Of a DNA stretch of 64,000 bases, positions 7,564-17,000 are shown in pieces. The notes below the pieces were generated by a model. The model saw only the letters and a list, made by a program, of their open reading frames with translations. It did not search any database and was not told the DNA's origin. The stretch's first letter is position 1; every line of letters starts with the position of its first letter. This DNA is from Algibacter pacificus (lineage in GTDB: Bacteria > Bacteroidota > Bacteroidia > Flavobacteriales > Flavobacteriaceae), in NCBI RefSeq assembly GCF_008033385.1, contig NZ_VOGY01000006.1, forward strand, positions 186,001 to 250,000, written 5' to 3'. The translations under genes and the position numbers were made by a program.

Positions 7564-10500
7564 ATGAAATGGAACAAAACATCAGTATTTAACATAATAG
7601 TGCTATTAGTATTTAATAGTACAATAATGTTAGCGCAAAGAAATCAAAGACCAAATGAAATATTTATATCTGGGTATCAAGAAAAAATATCTGGAAATGA
7701 AATTGAACACCGCTCAAAAGAAGTAGAAGGGCTAAATCAAACGTTGGTTTCTAGAGCTAACGTAGGGAATCAAAAAATAGAGTGGGAAACAGCTCCCGTT
7801 TCTGTAAATAAAAAAAGTGGAGAAGTAACTTTTGTACATTATGCAGGATATTATGGAGACCGCCCCGGGACTAAATTTAATTTCTTTGTAAACGGAAAGA
7901 AAAGAGGGCAAATAGCTACAGCTACTGCTAAACAAACTAGGTGGACTTTACCTCTTGAGAATAATGAAACACTAAGTTTTGAACGTCATTATTTAGATGA
8001 TAATTACGGATGTTTCGGTTTTTTGTATTATACCGTGCCTGCTAAAAGCATAAAAAAAGGAACAACTTTAAAATTAAGTATTGAAGGAGTAAATGAAAAA
8101 TCAAATACCTATTTTAAAATATTTAAAAAGAACTTAACAGAAGCTATAAACGTAACCCCTTTACCAGCACTCATTAACACAAAAAATGGTAAAGTACAAA
8201 CGTTATCAACAGAAATTGTTTTTATAAAAAAACCAGCAAAAGGAAAACTTTTTATTGATGGGAAATTTGATAGAGAAATTAATTTAAAACCAGGAGCACA
8301 AACTATTAAAATACTTTACCCTGAGGTGAAAAAAGAGAAAATAGTAACTCTAAAGTTAGACTTAGGTGATGATGAAATAGTTACAAAAGTAAAATTGAAA
8401 CCCATAAAAAAATGGCATGTAAACTTTGTACAGCATTCACACACAGATATTGGATATACAAGGTCTCAAACCGAAATTTTAGCTGAACACCCACGTTATA
8501 TAGATTATGCTTTAGATTATTGTGATGCTACTGACGATTTTCCTGAAACCTCAAAATTTAGATGGACTTGTGAAGCATCTTGGGCGGTAGATGAGTTTTT
8601 AAATAGTAGGTCTCAAACCCAAATTGATAGATTAAAGCAACGTGTTAAAGAGGGGAGAATTGAAGTAACAGGAATGTATTTTAATTTTAACGAACTACCT
8701 GATGAGCAATCATTAGCTGCTTCTTTAGCACCAATTAAAAATATTTCAGAGAAAGGAATAAAAATAACTTCAGCAATGCAAAACGATGTTAACGGTATTG
8801 CGTGGTGTATGAACGATTATTTTAATTCTTTAAATATTAAATATTTAACCATGGGTACCCATGGGCATAAAGCACTTATATTTTTTGATACTCCTTTAGC
8901 ATTTTGGTGGGTATCTCCTTCAGGAAAAAAGATGCTAACCTTTAGGGCAGAGCATTATTTGGCAGGTAACGCTATAGGTGTGCATACTGATGATTTTGAA
9001 GATTTTGAAAAACGACTACTTGAGTATTTAGTTAAGCTTGAGGAAAGAGGTTATCCCTATGATAAAACGGCATTGCAGCATTCTGGTTTTATGACTGATA
9101 ACTCACCGCCATCTATGAAATCTAGCCATTTGATTAAACAATGGAATGAAAAATATGAATGGCCAAAAATAAAAACAGCTGTAGCAAAAGATTTTTTCGA
9201 AGATTTTGAGAAACATAACGGAGATGAATTAATAGAAGTAAAAGGGCACTGGCCAGATTGGTGGACCGATGGTTTTGCTTCTGGAGCCAGAGAAGTAGCA
9301 GCCACTCGAAATGCTCACGCAGATATTATTGCAGGACAAGGTGGTTTGTCTATGGCTAAATTATTGGGTTCTAAAATGCCAAAAGGTATAACGAACCGCA
9401 TATTTGAAACAAATAAGGCACTCTTGTTTTATGGAGAGCATACATTTGGAGCACAAGGAAGTGTTGGAGATCCTTATGGTAAAGCCACAATGGAGCAACG
9501 CGAAATTAAAGAATCATATGCTTGGGAAGCTTCAAGACGTTCTAATATGATTGTTGAAGAAGCAAAAGGTTTATTAAGCGAATATATGGGGAAAACCAAA
9601 ACACCTTCTTTAGCAGTATTTAATACATTAAATTGGGAACGTGAGGGTATGGTTAAAATTTTTATAGATCATCAACAGATACCTCATGGAAAAAGTATAC
9701 GTTTAGTTGACAACAATGGTACAGAATACCCAACACAACTTTTAAAACCTTGGCACGGTGGTAGCTATTGGGGGGCGTGGGTGAAAAATATTCCATCATT
9801 TGGGTATAAAAAGTTTAAAGTAGAGGTGGTAGAAGATAATCACTCACATTCTCATGGTGGCACAAAACATAGCCATAATATCAACTTTGATTATAAAGAA
9901 AAAGGCGATAATATACAACTAGATAATTCTTGGTATTCTATTAAAGTAGATAAGAAAAATGGAACTATCGAGCAGGTTTACGACAAAGATTTATCTAAAA
10001 ATATTATTGATAAAACATCAAAATATAACCTAGGTGAATTTATTCTGGAAAAGTTAAAAGGTAGGGAACAATTGTTTACCAATAGAACAATAAATGGAGA
10101 GAGCAACGGTCCGTTAACAGACTATACAAGGCAATCATTGGATAGCGTTTGGTTATCAGAAATACGTGAAGGTGAAATTTGGAATACTATTAAATTCAGA
10201 GGTAAAACTGAAACAGCTTATGATGAAGCAGATGCATTTTCATTTGAAATTAGGCTTTTTAATACTACAAAAAGAATAGATTTTGCTTTTGAACTAAAGA
10301 AAAAACCTATTACTGATCCTGAAAGTTTTTATATCGCTTTCCCTTTTGAATTAGATGATGCAAACATTCATTTTGAAATCTCGGGAGGACCTATGGAAGC
10401 AGGCGTAGAACAAGTACCAGGATCGGCAAACGATTGGAACACAGTTCAAAACTTTGTGCAAATTAAAAATGACAAAGAACAAATAATATTGGTGTCTCCA

Positions 10501-11025
10501 GAAGCTCCTATTATGCAATTTGGAGATATTAATACAGGGCGTTTTGAGTATGGAGCTGTACCAAAAAGTAATAACTTGTTTAGTTGGCCAATGAACAATT
10601 ATTGGACTACAAATTTTAATGCAGATCAACGTGGTATGTATACCTGGACTTATAATCTTACCAGTACAAATGATAATAGAGCAAAAACAGCTACAAAGTT
10701 TGGTTGGGAAAACAGAGTGCCTTTTTTGGCACGAGTTATTCCTGCCAGTCCAATAGAGAAACAGGCAACCAATTCGTTATCTATACTTTCAAACATTCCA
10801 GATAATGTACTTATAATTAATGCAACACCTTTAGAGAATGAGAGTGCAATAATTTTACACTTAAGAGAAGTAGGAGGTTTGGATAGTGCGTTTATACCAA
10901 AACTTTTTTCAGATAAACCTGTAAAACTTTTTGAAGCAAATGTTATTGGAGAAGAAATTAAAGAAACCTCAGAATTAAGTATTAAAGCTTTAGAAAATAA
11001 ATTTTTTAAATTAACTTGGAAATAG
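7564..11025 (+). CDS. GH38-family alpha-mannosidase, long form, secreted
   Basis: The 1153-residue enzyme starts with a type I signal peptide ending near LAQ (residues 23-25) and a beta-rich extension of about 280 residues. The catalytic region opens with HVNFVQHSHTDIGYT; HSHTD at 291-295 holds the first zinc ligands of GH38. AMQNDVNGIAW contains the probable nucleophile Asp, and a second His-rich site is GTHGHKA. Beta-sandwich domains fill the C-terminus. A His-rich insert (HSHSHGGTKHSH, about residue 760) is unusual and may bind metal. GH38 enzymes are retaining alpha-mannosidases acting on alpha-1,2/1,3/1,6 mannosides. The length exceeds many bacterial GH38 enzymes. It closes the AraC-linked operon and is followed by a strong terminator. 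Confidence 0.92.
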   Translation: MKWNKTSVFNIIVLLVFNSTIMLAQRNQRPNEIFISGYQEKISGNEIEHRSKEVEGLNQTLVSRANVGNQKIEWETAPVSVNKKSGEVTFVHYAGYYGDRPGTKFNFFVNGKKRGQIATATAKQTRWTLPLENNETLSFERHYLDDNYGCFGFLYYTVPAKSIKKGTTLKLSIEGVNEKSNTYFKIFKKNLTEAINVTPLPALINTKNGKVQTLSTEIVFIKKPAKGKLFIDGKFDREINLKPGAQTIKILYPEVKKEKIVTLKLDLGDDEIVTKVKLKPIKKWHVNFVQHSHTDIGYTRSQTEILAEHPRYIDYALDYCDATDDFPETSKFRWTCEASWAVDEFLNSRSQTQIDRLKQRVKEGRIEVTGMYFNFNELPDEQSLAASLAPIKNISEKGIKITSAMQNDVNGIAWCMNDYFNSLNIKYLTMGTHGHKALIFFDTPLAFWWVSPSGKKMLTFRAEHYLAGNAIGVHTDDFEDFEKRLLEYLVKLEERGYPYDKTALQHSGFMTDNSPPSMKSSHLIKQWNEKYEWPKIKTAVAKDFFEDFEKHNGDELIEVKGHWPDWWTDGFASGAREVAATRNAHADIIAGQGGLSMAKLLGSKMPKGITNRIFETNKALLFYGEHTFGAQGSVGDPYGKATMEQREIKESYAWEASRRSNMIVEEAKGLLSEYMGKTKTPSLAVFNTLNWEREGMVKIFIDHQQIPHGKSIRLVDNNGTEYPTQLLKPWHGGSYWGAWVKNIPSFGYKKFKVEVVEDNHSHSHGGTKHSHNINFDYKEKGDNIQLDNSWYSIKVDKKNGTIEQVYDKDLSKNIIDKTSKYNLGEFILEKLKGREQLFTNRTINGESNGPLTDYTRQSLDSVWLSEIREGEIWNTIKFRGKTETAYDEADAFSFEIRLFNTTKRIDFAFELKKKPITDPESFYIAFPFELDDANIHFEISGGPMEAGVEQVPGSANDWNTVQNFVQIKNDKEQIILVSPEAPIMQFGDINTGRFEYGAVPKSNNLFSWPMNNYWTTNFNADQRGMYTWTYNLTSTNDNRAKTATKFGWENRVPFLARVIPASPIEKQATNSLSILSNIPDNVLIINATPLENESAIILHLREVGGLDSAFIPKLFSDKPVKLFEANVIGEEIKETSELSIKALENKFFKLTWK

Positions 11026-11074
11026 ATCTAACATACTTTTAAAACTTAAGCTACAAGTTTTAATATTCTCAGAT

Positions 11075-11129
11075 GAAGCTAAAGCTATGTGCTTTTTAGT
11101 ACATCCAGCTTTAGCTTCTAATTTTTTTT
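11075..11129 (+). terminator. Rho-independent terminator after the GH38 operon
   Basis: A perfect 12-bp inverted repeat (GAAGCTAAAGCT at 11075-11086 and AGCTTTAGCTTC at 11107-11118) with a 20-nt loop is followed by a run of eight T (11122-11129). It lies 50 bp after the GH38 stop codon and should end the operon that begins at the alcohol dehydrogenase gene. Confidence 0.85.
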
Positions 11130-11130
11130 A

Positions 11131-11370
11131 AGCCCGAATGCACAAATTAATTAGTGATGTTTCGAGAATTTTACGAGACATATTTTTAGTTTGATAACTA
11201 AACCTACGGATTGCCAGTTCATAATGATCTAGTTTTAGAATTAGATGGAAATAGACTAAAGCTGTCTCAAAATATAAGAAACCTATAATTTAGATATGTC
11301 TTTTAGAGGCTATTGGGCACGCCTCATTCCTAGAAATAACAGCAATTATTTTTTATTCCTGAATTAAAAA
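11131..11370 (+). other. Gene-free stretch with possible coding relics
   Basis: Between the terminator and the ROK promoter no intact gene is present. Short open pieces in different frames look protein-like, for example GLPVHNDLVLELDGNRLKLS (about 11207 onward) and MSFRGYWARLIPRNNSNYF (about 11296 onward), with stops between them. They may be the remains of a lost gene. I cannot assign them to a family, and chance is a real alternative. Confidence 0.3.
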
Positions 11371-11414
11371 CATTATGTTTTTTTAAAAATATTAGTATAT
11401 TGCGTAATCTTTAA

Positions 11415-11434
11415 TTGTCTATACATATGGACAA
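11415..11434. promoter_or_regulatory. Palindromic operator-like site upstream of ROK kinase gene
   Basis: TTGTCTATACATATGGACAA is a near-perfect palindrome located 18 bp before the GTG start of the ROK gene. A related site (16 of 20 positions identical) lies at 13965-13984 in front of the susC gene. The TTGTC...GACAA half-sites resemble sites of GntR-type repressors, but no GntR gene is in the window. A possible -7 element, TATATTG, is at 11396-11402, just upstream. Confidence 0.5.
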
Positions 11435-11452
11435 AACTAAATTTAAACTAGA

Positions 11453-12382
11453 GTGAAGCATAATAAAATAATATTAGGAGTAGATATTGGTGGCGGGCAC
11501 ATCACAAGTGCCGTAGTCGATACTGCAAATCTTAAAGTAATTACAGGAACATTACATTCAGCTAAAATAGATAATAAAGCATCTAAAGAGGCTATTTTTT
11601 TTAACTGGTGCGAAGCTATCAATAAAACACTATATAATCTTCCAAAGGATACCATTGTAAATATTGGTTTTGCAATGCCCGGACCTTTTAATTATAAGGA
11701 TGGAATTGCCATACTTAAAAATAACGATAAATATGAGAGTTTGTATAATGTATCTATCCAAGAGGAGTTAGTTAATTTTATTAATACAAAATCTGTTAAT
11801 ATGCGATTCATTAATGATGCTACAGCTTTTGGAGTAGGGGCATCGTTAATGGGTAAAGCAAAAAATTATAAAAAAGTTATCGCCATAACGCTTGGTACTG
11901 GTTTTGGTTCTGCTTTTATTGAAAATGGGATACCACAAATTAGCTCTTCTAATGTACCTCATGGCGGGTGTTTATGGAATAAACCTTTTAAAGATGGTAT
12001 TGGCGATGATTATTTTTCAACACGTTGGTGTATTAAACGATACTATGAATTAACTTCGAAAAAAGTTAGTGGTGTAAAAGAAATTGCAGATATAAATAGT
12101 GCCGCGTCAAAAAAACTTTTTAATGAGTTTGGTGTTAATATGGCAGAATTTTTAACCCCTTTTCTTAAAAAATTTAATCCAGATTTAATTGTGTTGGGAG
12201 GTAATGTTTCATTAGCCAATGCGTATTTTCTTCCTGTTTTAACCGAAAGAATTAAAAATTCTGGATTGCATATAAAATTTGAAATGTCTAAACTTATGGA
12301 AGAAGCTGCTCTTATTGGCAGTGCCAAACTGTTCGACCCTAATTTTTGGAACCAAGTTAAAACCGAATTACCAACAAACTAA
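11453..12382 (+). CDS. ROK family sugar kinase
   Basis: The 309-residue cytoplasmic protein has the ROK/ASKHA phosphate loop LGVDIGGGHITSAVVD near residues 8-23, the catalytic Asp in RFINDATAFGVGAS, the second phosphate motif ITLGTGFGSAF and an adenosine motif LIVLGGNVSLA. The usual ROK zinc cluster C-x-C-G-x2-G-C is absent; the corresponding region reads HGGCLWNKPF, then GIGDDYFSTR. The start is GTG at 11453, because an in-frame stop lies 9 bp upstream and no ATG fits. ROK kinases phosphorylate glucose, mannose, fructose or N-acetylhexosamines. With a sugar porter 37 bp downstream and manA in the same locus, hexose or mannose 6-phosphorylation is the likely role, although the substrate cannot be read from the sequence. 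Confidence 0.86.
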   Translation: MKHNKIILGVDIGGGHITSAVVDTANLKVITGTLHSAKIDNKASKEAIFFNWCEAINKTLYNLPKDTIVNIGFAMPGPFNYKDGIAILKNNDKYESLYNVSIQEELVNFINTKSVNMRFINDATAFGVGASLMGKAKNYKKVIAITLGTGFGSAFIENGIPQISSSNVPHGGCLWNKPFKDGIGDDYFSTRWCIKRYYELTSKKVSGVKEIADINSAASKKLFNEFGVNMAEFLTPFLKKFNPDLIVLGGNVSLANAYFLPVLTERIKNSGLHIKFEMSKLMEEAALIGSAKLFDPNFWNQVKTELPTN

Positions 12383-12407
12383 AAACTAAACTAAAAACTA
12401 AACTAAA
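12378..12407 (+). repeat. 12-bp tandem repeat in the ROK/MFS intergenic leader
   Basis: The unit ACTAAAAACTAA occurs twice in perfect tandem (12378-12389, 12390-12401) and continues with ACTAAA. It starts at the ROK stop codon and ends 12 bp before the porter ATG. Shorter AACTAAACT motifs occur in other leaders of the window, so it may affect translation initiation or be a slippage product. Confidence 0.6.
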
Positions 12408-12419
12408 TAATTTCTAAGT

Positions 12420-13781
12420 ATGAACGATTCAAATCAAACAACAAACATGTCTTATGTCTATCTATTAAGTAGTACAGCTGCTTTAGGAGGCTTGTTATTT
12501 GGGTATGATACGGCTGTTATAGCTGGCGCTATAGGCTTTTTGCAAACAAAGTTTGAGTTATCGGCTACCATGACAGGTTGGGCGGCTTCAAGTGCTATTT
12601 GGGGTTGCGTTTTAGGTGCTATGGTTGCTGGTTATTTTAGTGATAAGTACGGACGAAAAAAAGTGTTGTTTGTAACAGCTGTTCTTTTTTCTATTTCAGC
12701 TTTGGGGTCAGCAATGCCAGACACATTAACACAATTTGTAATAGCAAGGTTTATTGGTGGGGTAGGCGTAGGTGCAGCTTCAATGTTATCCCCATTGTAT
12801 ATATCTGAAATTGCTCCAGCAAAAAAAAGAGGCATGTTGGTAACCTTATATCAACTAGCCATAGTTTTAGGTATCAATATTGTGTATTTTATCAATTTAA
12901 AAATAGCTAGTTCAGGAACAGAAACTTGGAACGTTGAGATGGGATGGCGTTATATGTTGGGCTCTGAAATTATACCTGCCGCATTGTTTTTTGTTATGCT
13001 ATTGTTAGTTCCTGAAAGTCCAAGATGGTTAGCTTCAAAAAATAGAACAGAAGAAGCTTCTAAAATACTTAATAAAGTTAATGGTAACATACAAGGAGAA
13101 AAAGTGTTAAATGAAATAAAAGAAACACTTAAAACAGAAAAGGGTACGGTAAAAGAACTGTTTTCCAAAAGTCTCCGTCCAGCTTTACTTATAGGTATGG
13201 TTTTAGCTCTTTTTTCACAAATAACGGGTATTAATGCTATTATTTATTATGCACCAGAAATTTTTAAAAATATTGGTTTCGATGCCGAATCATCTTTATT
13301 TCAAACGGTTATTATTGGAGTAGTAAATACTATATTTACATTTGTGGCTATTGGTTTTATAGATAAAGTGGGACGCAGAAAACTTTTATTATGGGGATTA
13401 ACAGGAATGATTATTTGTTTGTGTAGCGTTGGCTTTGTGTTTTATACAGAACAAAGTGCTAGTATATTAACATTAATTTTTATACTTGGTTTTATTGCCT
13501 GTTTTGCTTCATCTTTAGGTCCAATTCCATGGGTAATTATATCAGAAATTTTCCCTACAAAAACAAGAGGTTTAGCCATGTCGTGTGCTACTTTTATGGT
13601 TTGGCTTGGCGTGGTTGCCATAACGCAGTTTACGCCTGTTATGCTAGAAAATCTTGGCGGTGCATTTACATTTTGGGTATTTATGGTAAATGCTATATTT
13701 TTATTAGGCTTCATATATAAAAAATTACCAGAAACGAGCGGAAAGACCCTAGAAGAAATAGAAGAAAGCTGGAAACAATAG
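12420..13781 (+). CDS. Sugar porter (SP family, MFS) transporter
   Basis: The 453-residue, 12-segment membrane protein carries all the sugar-porter signatures: GGLLFGYDTAVIAGAIGF at the N-terminus, SDKYGRKK after TM2, PESPRWL in the central loop, DKVGRRK after TM8, and PETSGKTLEEIEESW at the C-terminus. It resembles XylE/GalP-type proton symporters and should import a monosaccharide, probably mannose or glucose given the context, across the inner membrane. It lies between the ROK kinase and the susCD block, and a degraded paralogue remains at 3179-3570. Another porter of the same family lies at 31689. The ATG at 12420 follows an A-rich leader that contains a 12-bp tandem repeat. Confidence 0.92.
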   Translation: MNDSNQTTNMSYVYLLSSTAALGGLLFGYDTAVIAGAIGFLQTKFELSATMTGWAASSAIWGCVLGAMVAGYFSDKYGRKKVLFVTAVLFSISALGSAMPDTLTQFVIARFIGGVGVGAASMLSPLYISEIAPAKKRGMLVTLYQLAIVLGINIVYFINLKIASSGTETWNVEMGWRYMLGSEIIPAALFFVMLLLVPESPRWLASKNRTEEASKILNKVNGNIQGEKVLNEIKETLKTEKGTVKELFSKSLRPALLIGMVLALFSQITGINAIIYYAPEIFKNIGFDAESSLFQTVIIGVVNTIFTFVAIGFIDKVGRRKLLLWGLTGMIICLCSVGFVFYTEQSASILTLIFILGFIACFASSLGPIPWVIISEIFPTKTRGLAMSCATFMVWLGVVAITQFTPVMLENLGGAFTFWVFMVNAIFLLGFIYKKLPETSGKTLEEIEESWKQ

Positions 13782-13954
13782 TTTTACTAAAAAAATGAAT
13801 AGCTAAAAATATTTGTTTTAAATTATTAAAATAAAAATATTAAACATACAAAAGGTTTATAATAATTTTTCTTAAAAAAATGAGGTTTTAATACCTGCCG
13901 CCATTATTTTTTACAGAAATTTTATTTTAGTAGGTAAACCTTTATATTTTTTTA

Positions 13955-13962
13955 TATATTTG
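13955..13962 (+). promoter_or_regulatory. Bacteroidota -7 promoter element for the susCD operon
   Basis: TATATTTG fits the TAnnTTTG -7 consensus of Bacteroidota sigma factor promoters. It stands 120 bp before the susC ATG and 2 bp before the palindromic site at 13965, so the transcription start would fall inside that operator. No clear -33 TTG element was seen. The rest of the 13782-14082 gap is AT-rich and gene-free, with AATTAAAC direct repeats near 14054-14075. Confidence 0.5.
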
Positions 13963-13964
13963 AA

Positions 13965-13984
13965 ATGTATAGACATATGTACAA
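13965..13984. promoter_or_regulatory. Palindromic operator-like site upstream of susC
   Basis: ATGTATAGACATATGTACAA shares 16 of 20 positions with the site in front of the ROK kinase gene and directly follows a -7 promoter element. This placement would suit repression by blocking RNA polymerase. It suggests that kinase/porter and susCD transcription are controlled by one regulator encoded outside the window. Confidence 0.5.
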
Positions 13985-14082
13985 TTAATATATTGTTGAA
14001 ATTTATTAAAAATAACAAGAACACTATTGTTTTTTAGTGTTCTCCGTAACTAAACCTAATTAAACCAATTAAACTAATTATT

Positions 14083-17000
14083 ATGAAATGTAGATTTTTA
14101 ATTTTTAGGCAGGAACATTTTAAACATTTATTGTTTGTGTTTTGCTTCTTTTATTTATCGTTTGTCTTTGCTACAGGACCTCATGTTTATTTTGCAAAAG
14201 AGCATCCTGCTCTAAATACCACGGGTCACAGTAATATACAACAACGATTATCTGGGATTGTAACCGATGAAAAAGGCGTGCCACTTCCGGGTGTAACTGT
14301 TTTAGAACAGGGCACTCAAAATGGAACTGTTACCAATTTCGATGGTGAGTATGCTCTAAATATTTCCAATGAAAAAAGTGTATTAGTGTTTTCTTATATT
14401 GGATATGCTACAAAAGAAATAATTGTAGGGAGTAAAGAGAGCTTGAATGTTCAGTTAGTGCCTAGCCAAGGTGAGCTAGATGAAGTTACCATTGTAGCAT
14501 TTTCTAAGCAAAAAAAATCCAGTGTTATTGGTTCCATGTCAACCGTTCAGCCTAGCGAGTTAAAAATACCTTCAAGTAATTTAACTACGGCTTTAGCAGG
14601 TAGAATACCAGGGATTATTTCTTACCAAAGAAGTGGAGAACCAGGGCAAGATAATGCTTCTTTTTTTATAAGAGGGGTCACTAGTTTTGGCTATAAGGTG
14701 GATCCTTTAATTTTAATAGATGGGGTAGAATCTTCAACTACAGAATTGGCACAATTGTCGCCAGATGATATTAGCTCATTTTCAATTATGAAAGATGCTA
14801 CTGCAACCTCTCTATATGGTGCAAGAGGAGCAAATGGCGTTATATTAATAGCTACTAAAGAAGGAAAAGAAGGCGAAGCAAAGGTATTTGTACGTTACGA
14901 AACTTCCTTTTCAAGTAACACAAAGCAATTAAAACTGGCAGATCCCATAACATACATGCAATTAGAAAATGAAGCAGTACTTACACGAAACCCTATTGGT
15001 TTTTTGCCGTATTCGCAAAATAAAATAGATAATACCGCAGCGGGTTTAAATGAGTATGTCTATCCTGCTAATAATTGGATGGAGCAATTGTTAAAAGATT
15101 ATACTGTTAATAAGAGGCTTAATTTAAATGTTAGTGGTGGTGGTAAAGTGGCAAGGTATTACATAGCCGGAGTTTTTAGTAAAGATAATGGCATTTTAAA
15201 AGTAGATGATCGAAATAACTTCAATAGTAATATTAACCTTAAAAATTATCAGCTTAGATCTAATATAAATATTGATTTAACAGAAACTACAGAAGCTATA
15301 GTAAGATTAGCAGGTTCTTTTGATGATTATACGGGACCTATTGATGGCGGTTCGCGTATGTTTTCTAAAATTTTGGGATCTAACCCAGTAATGTTTCCTG
15401 CTTATTACCCATCAGAAGTTAAACCTTTTGCTAAGCACATTTTATTTGGTAATAGTAGTAATGCGTCTAGCGGTAACGAACCTAGTTTTATAAATCCTTA
15501 TGCCGATATGGTTAAAGGGTATAAGGATTACACAAGGTCTAATATGTCTGCTCAATTTGAACTAAAACAAGATTTATCTTTTTTAACACCTGGCTTATCT
15601 GCAAGGATGTTATTTAATACAGAGCGCTACTCGTTTTTTGATGTTTCTAGGTTTTATAACCCACATTTTTATTCGGCTTATGGCTATGATAAATCTAACG
15701 ATTCTTATAAGTTGAATTTACTTAATGAATTATCTGCAACAGATTATTTAAGCTATAACGAAGGCCAAAGAGATATAAATTCGGCAACTTATACAGAGGT
15801 TGCCATAAATTACAGTAATACATTTTCAGAAAAACATGAGGTTACCGGTTTATTGGTTGGTACAAGAAGAAACCAATTGTTTGCTAATCAGGGGAGTTTG
15901 CAAAAATCCTTACCCTATAGAAATCAAGGTATTTCGGGGCGATTAACTTACGGGTATGATTCAAGATATATGAGCGAATTTAATTTTGGGTATAATGGCT
16001 CAGAACGTTTTCATAAATCTCATCGGTATGGGTTTTTCCCCTCAGCAGGTCTTGGTTGGTTTGTTTCCAATGAACCATTTTGGAAAGGTTTAAAATCTAC
16101 CATAACTAAACTGAAATTACGCGCAACCTATGGTTTAGTTGGTAACGACGCTATTGGTAGTGCTGCAGATCGGTTTTTCTATCTTTCAGAAGTGGACTTA
16201 AATGCTGGAGGTAGAGCCGCATGGTTTGGTACCAATTTTCAATATGCAAGACCTGGGGTAAATGTAAATCGTTATTCCAATGAAGATATAAGCTGGGAAA
16301 CTGCAAAGAAAATGAATCTTGGTTTAGAACTTAATTTGTTTAATAGTTTAGAAATTCAAGCCGATTATTTTACAGAAAACAGAAGTAATATTTTAATGGA
16401 TAGAGCTTTTATTCCTGCTACAATGGGGCTATCTGCACCAATTAGAGCAAATGTAGGAAAGGCAAAATCAAATGGGTTTGAAATTTCTTTCGATTACAAC
16501 AAATCGTTTACAAACGGGTTTTGGTTACAAAGTAGAGCCAACTTCACTTATGCCCATAGTGAGTTTCTTTTCTTTGAAGAACCACAATATTCTGAAGAAA
16601 ATAGTCATTTATTCCATAAAGGACAGTCATTATCACAGCAATGGGGGCTTATTGCAGAGCGTTTATTTGTTGATGAGTATGATGTAGCAAACTCACCAAA
16701 ACAAAATTTTGGAGAATACCTTGCTGGAGATATAAAATATAGAGATGTTAATGGAGATGGAGAAATTACTAATTTAGATAGAGTACCCATAGGACACCCT
16801 ACGGTTCCTGAAATAATATATGGAGGCGGATTGTCTTTTGGGTATAAAAATTTCGATTTCTCATTTTTTCTGCAAGGTTCTGCTCGATCTTCCTTTTGGA
16901 TAGACCCCGTAAGAACAGCTCCCTTTGTGGCAAATCCCGATTTAGGTGCGGGATCTCAAAATGCGCTTTTACAGGTTTATGCAGATAATCACTGGTCCGA

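Noticed and set aside
16472-16687. Overlapping +1 frame in susC
   Set aside because: It is a shadow frame within conserved barrel coding sequence and shows no start context or family match.
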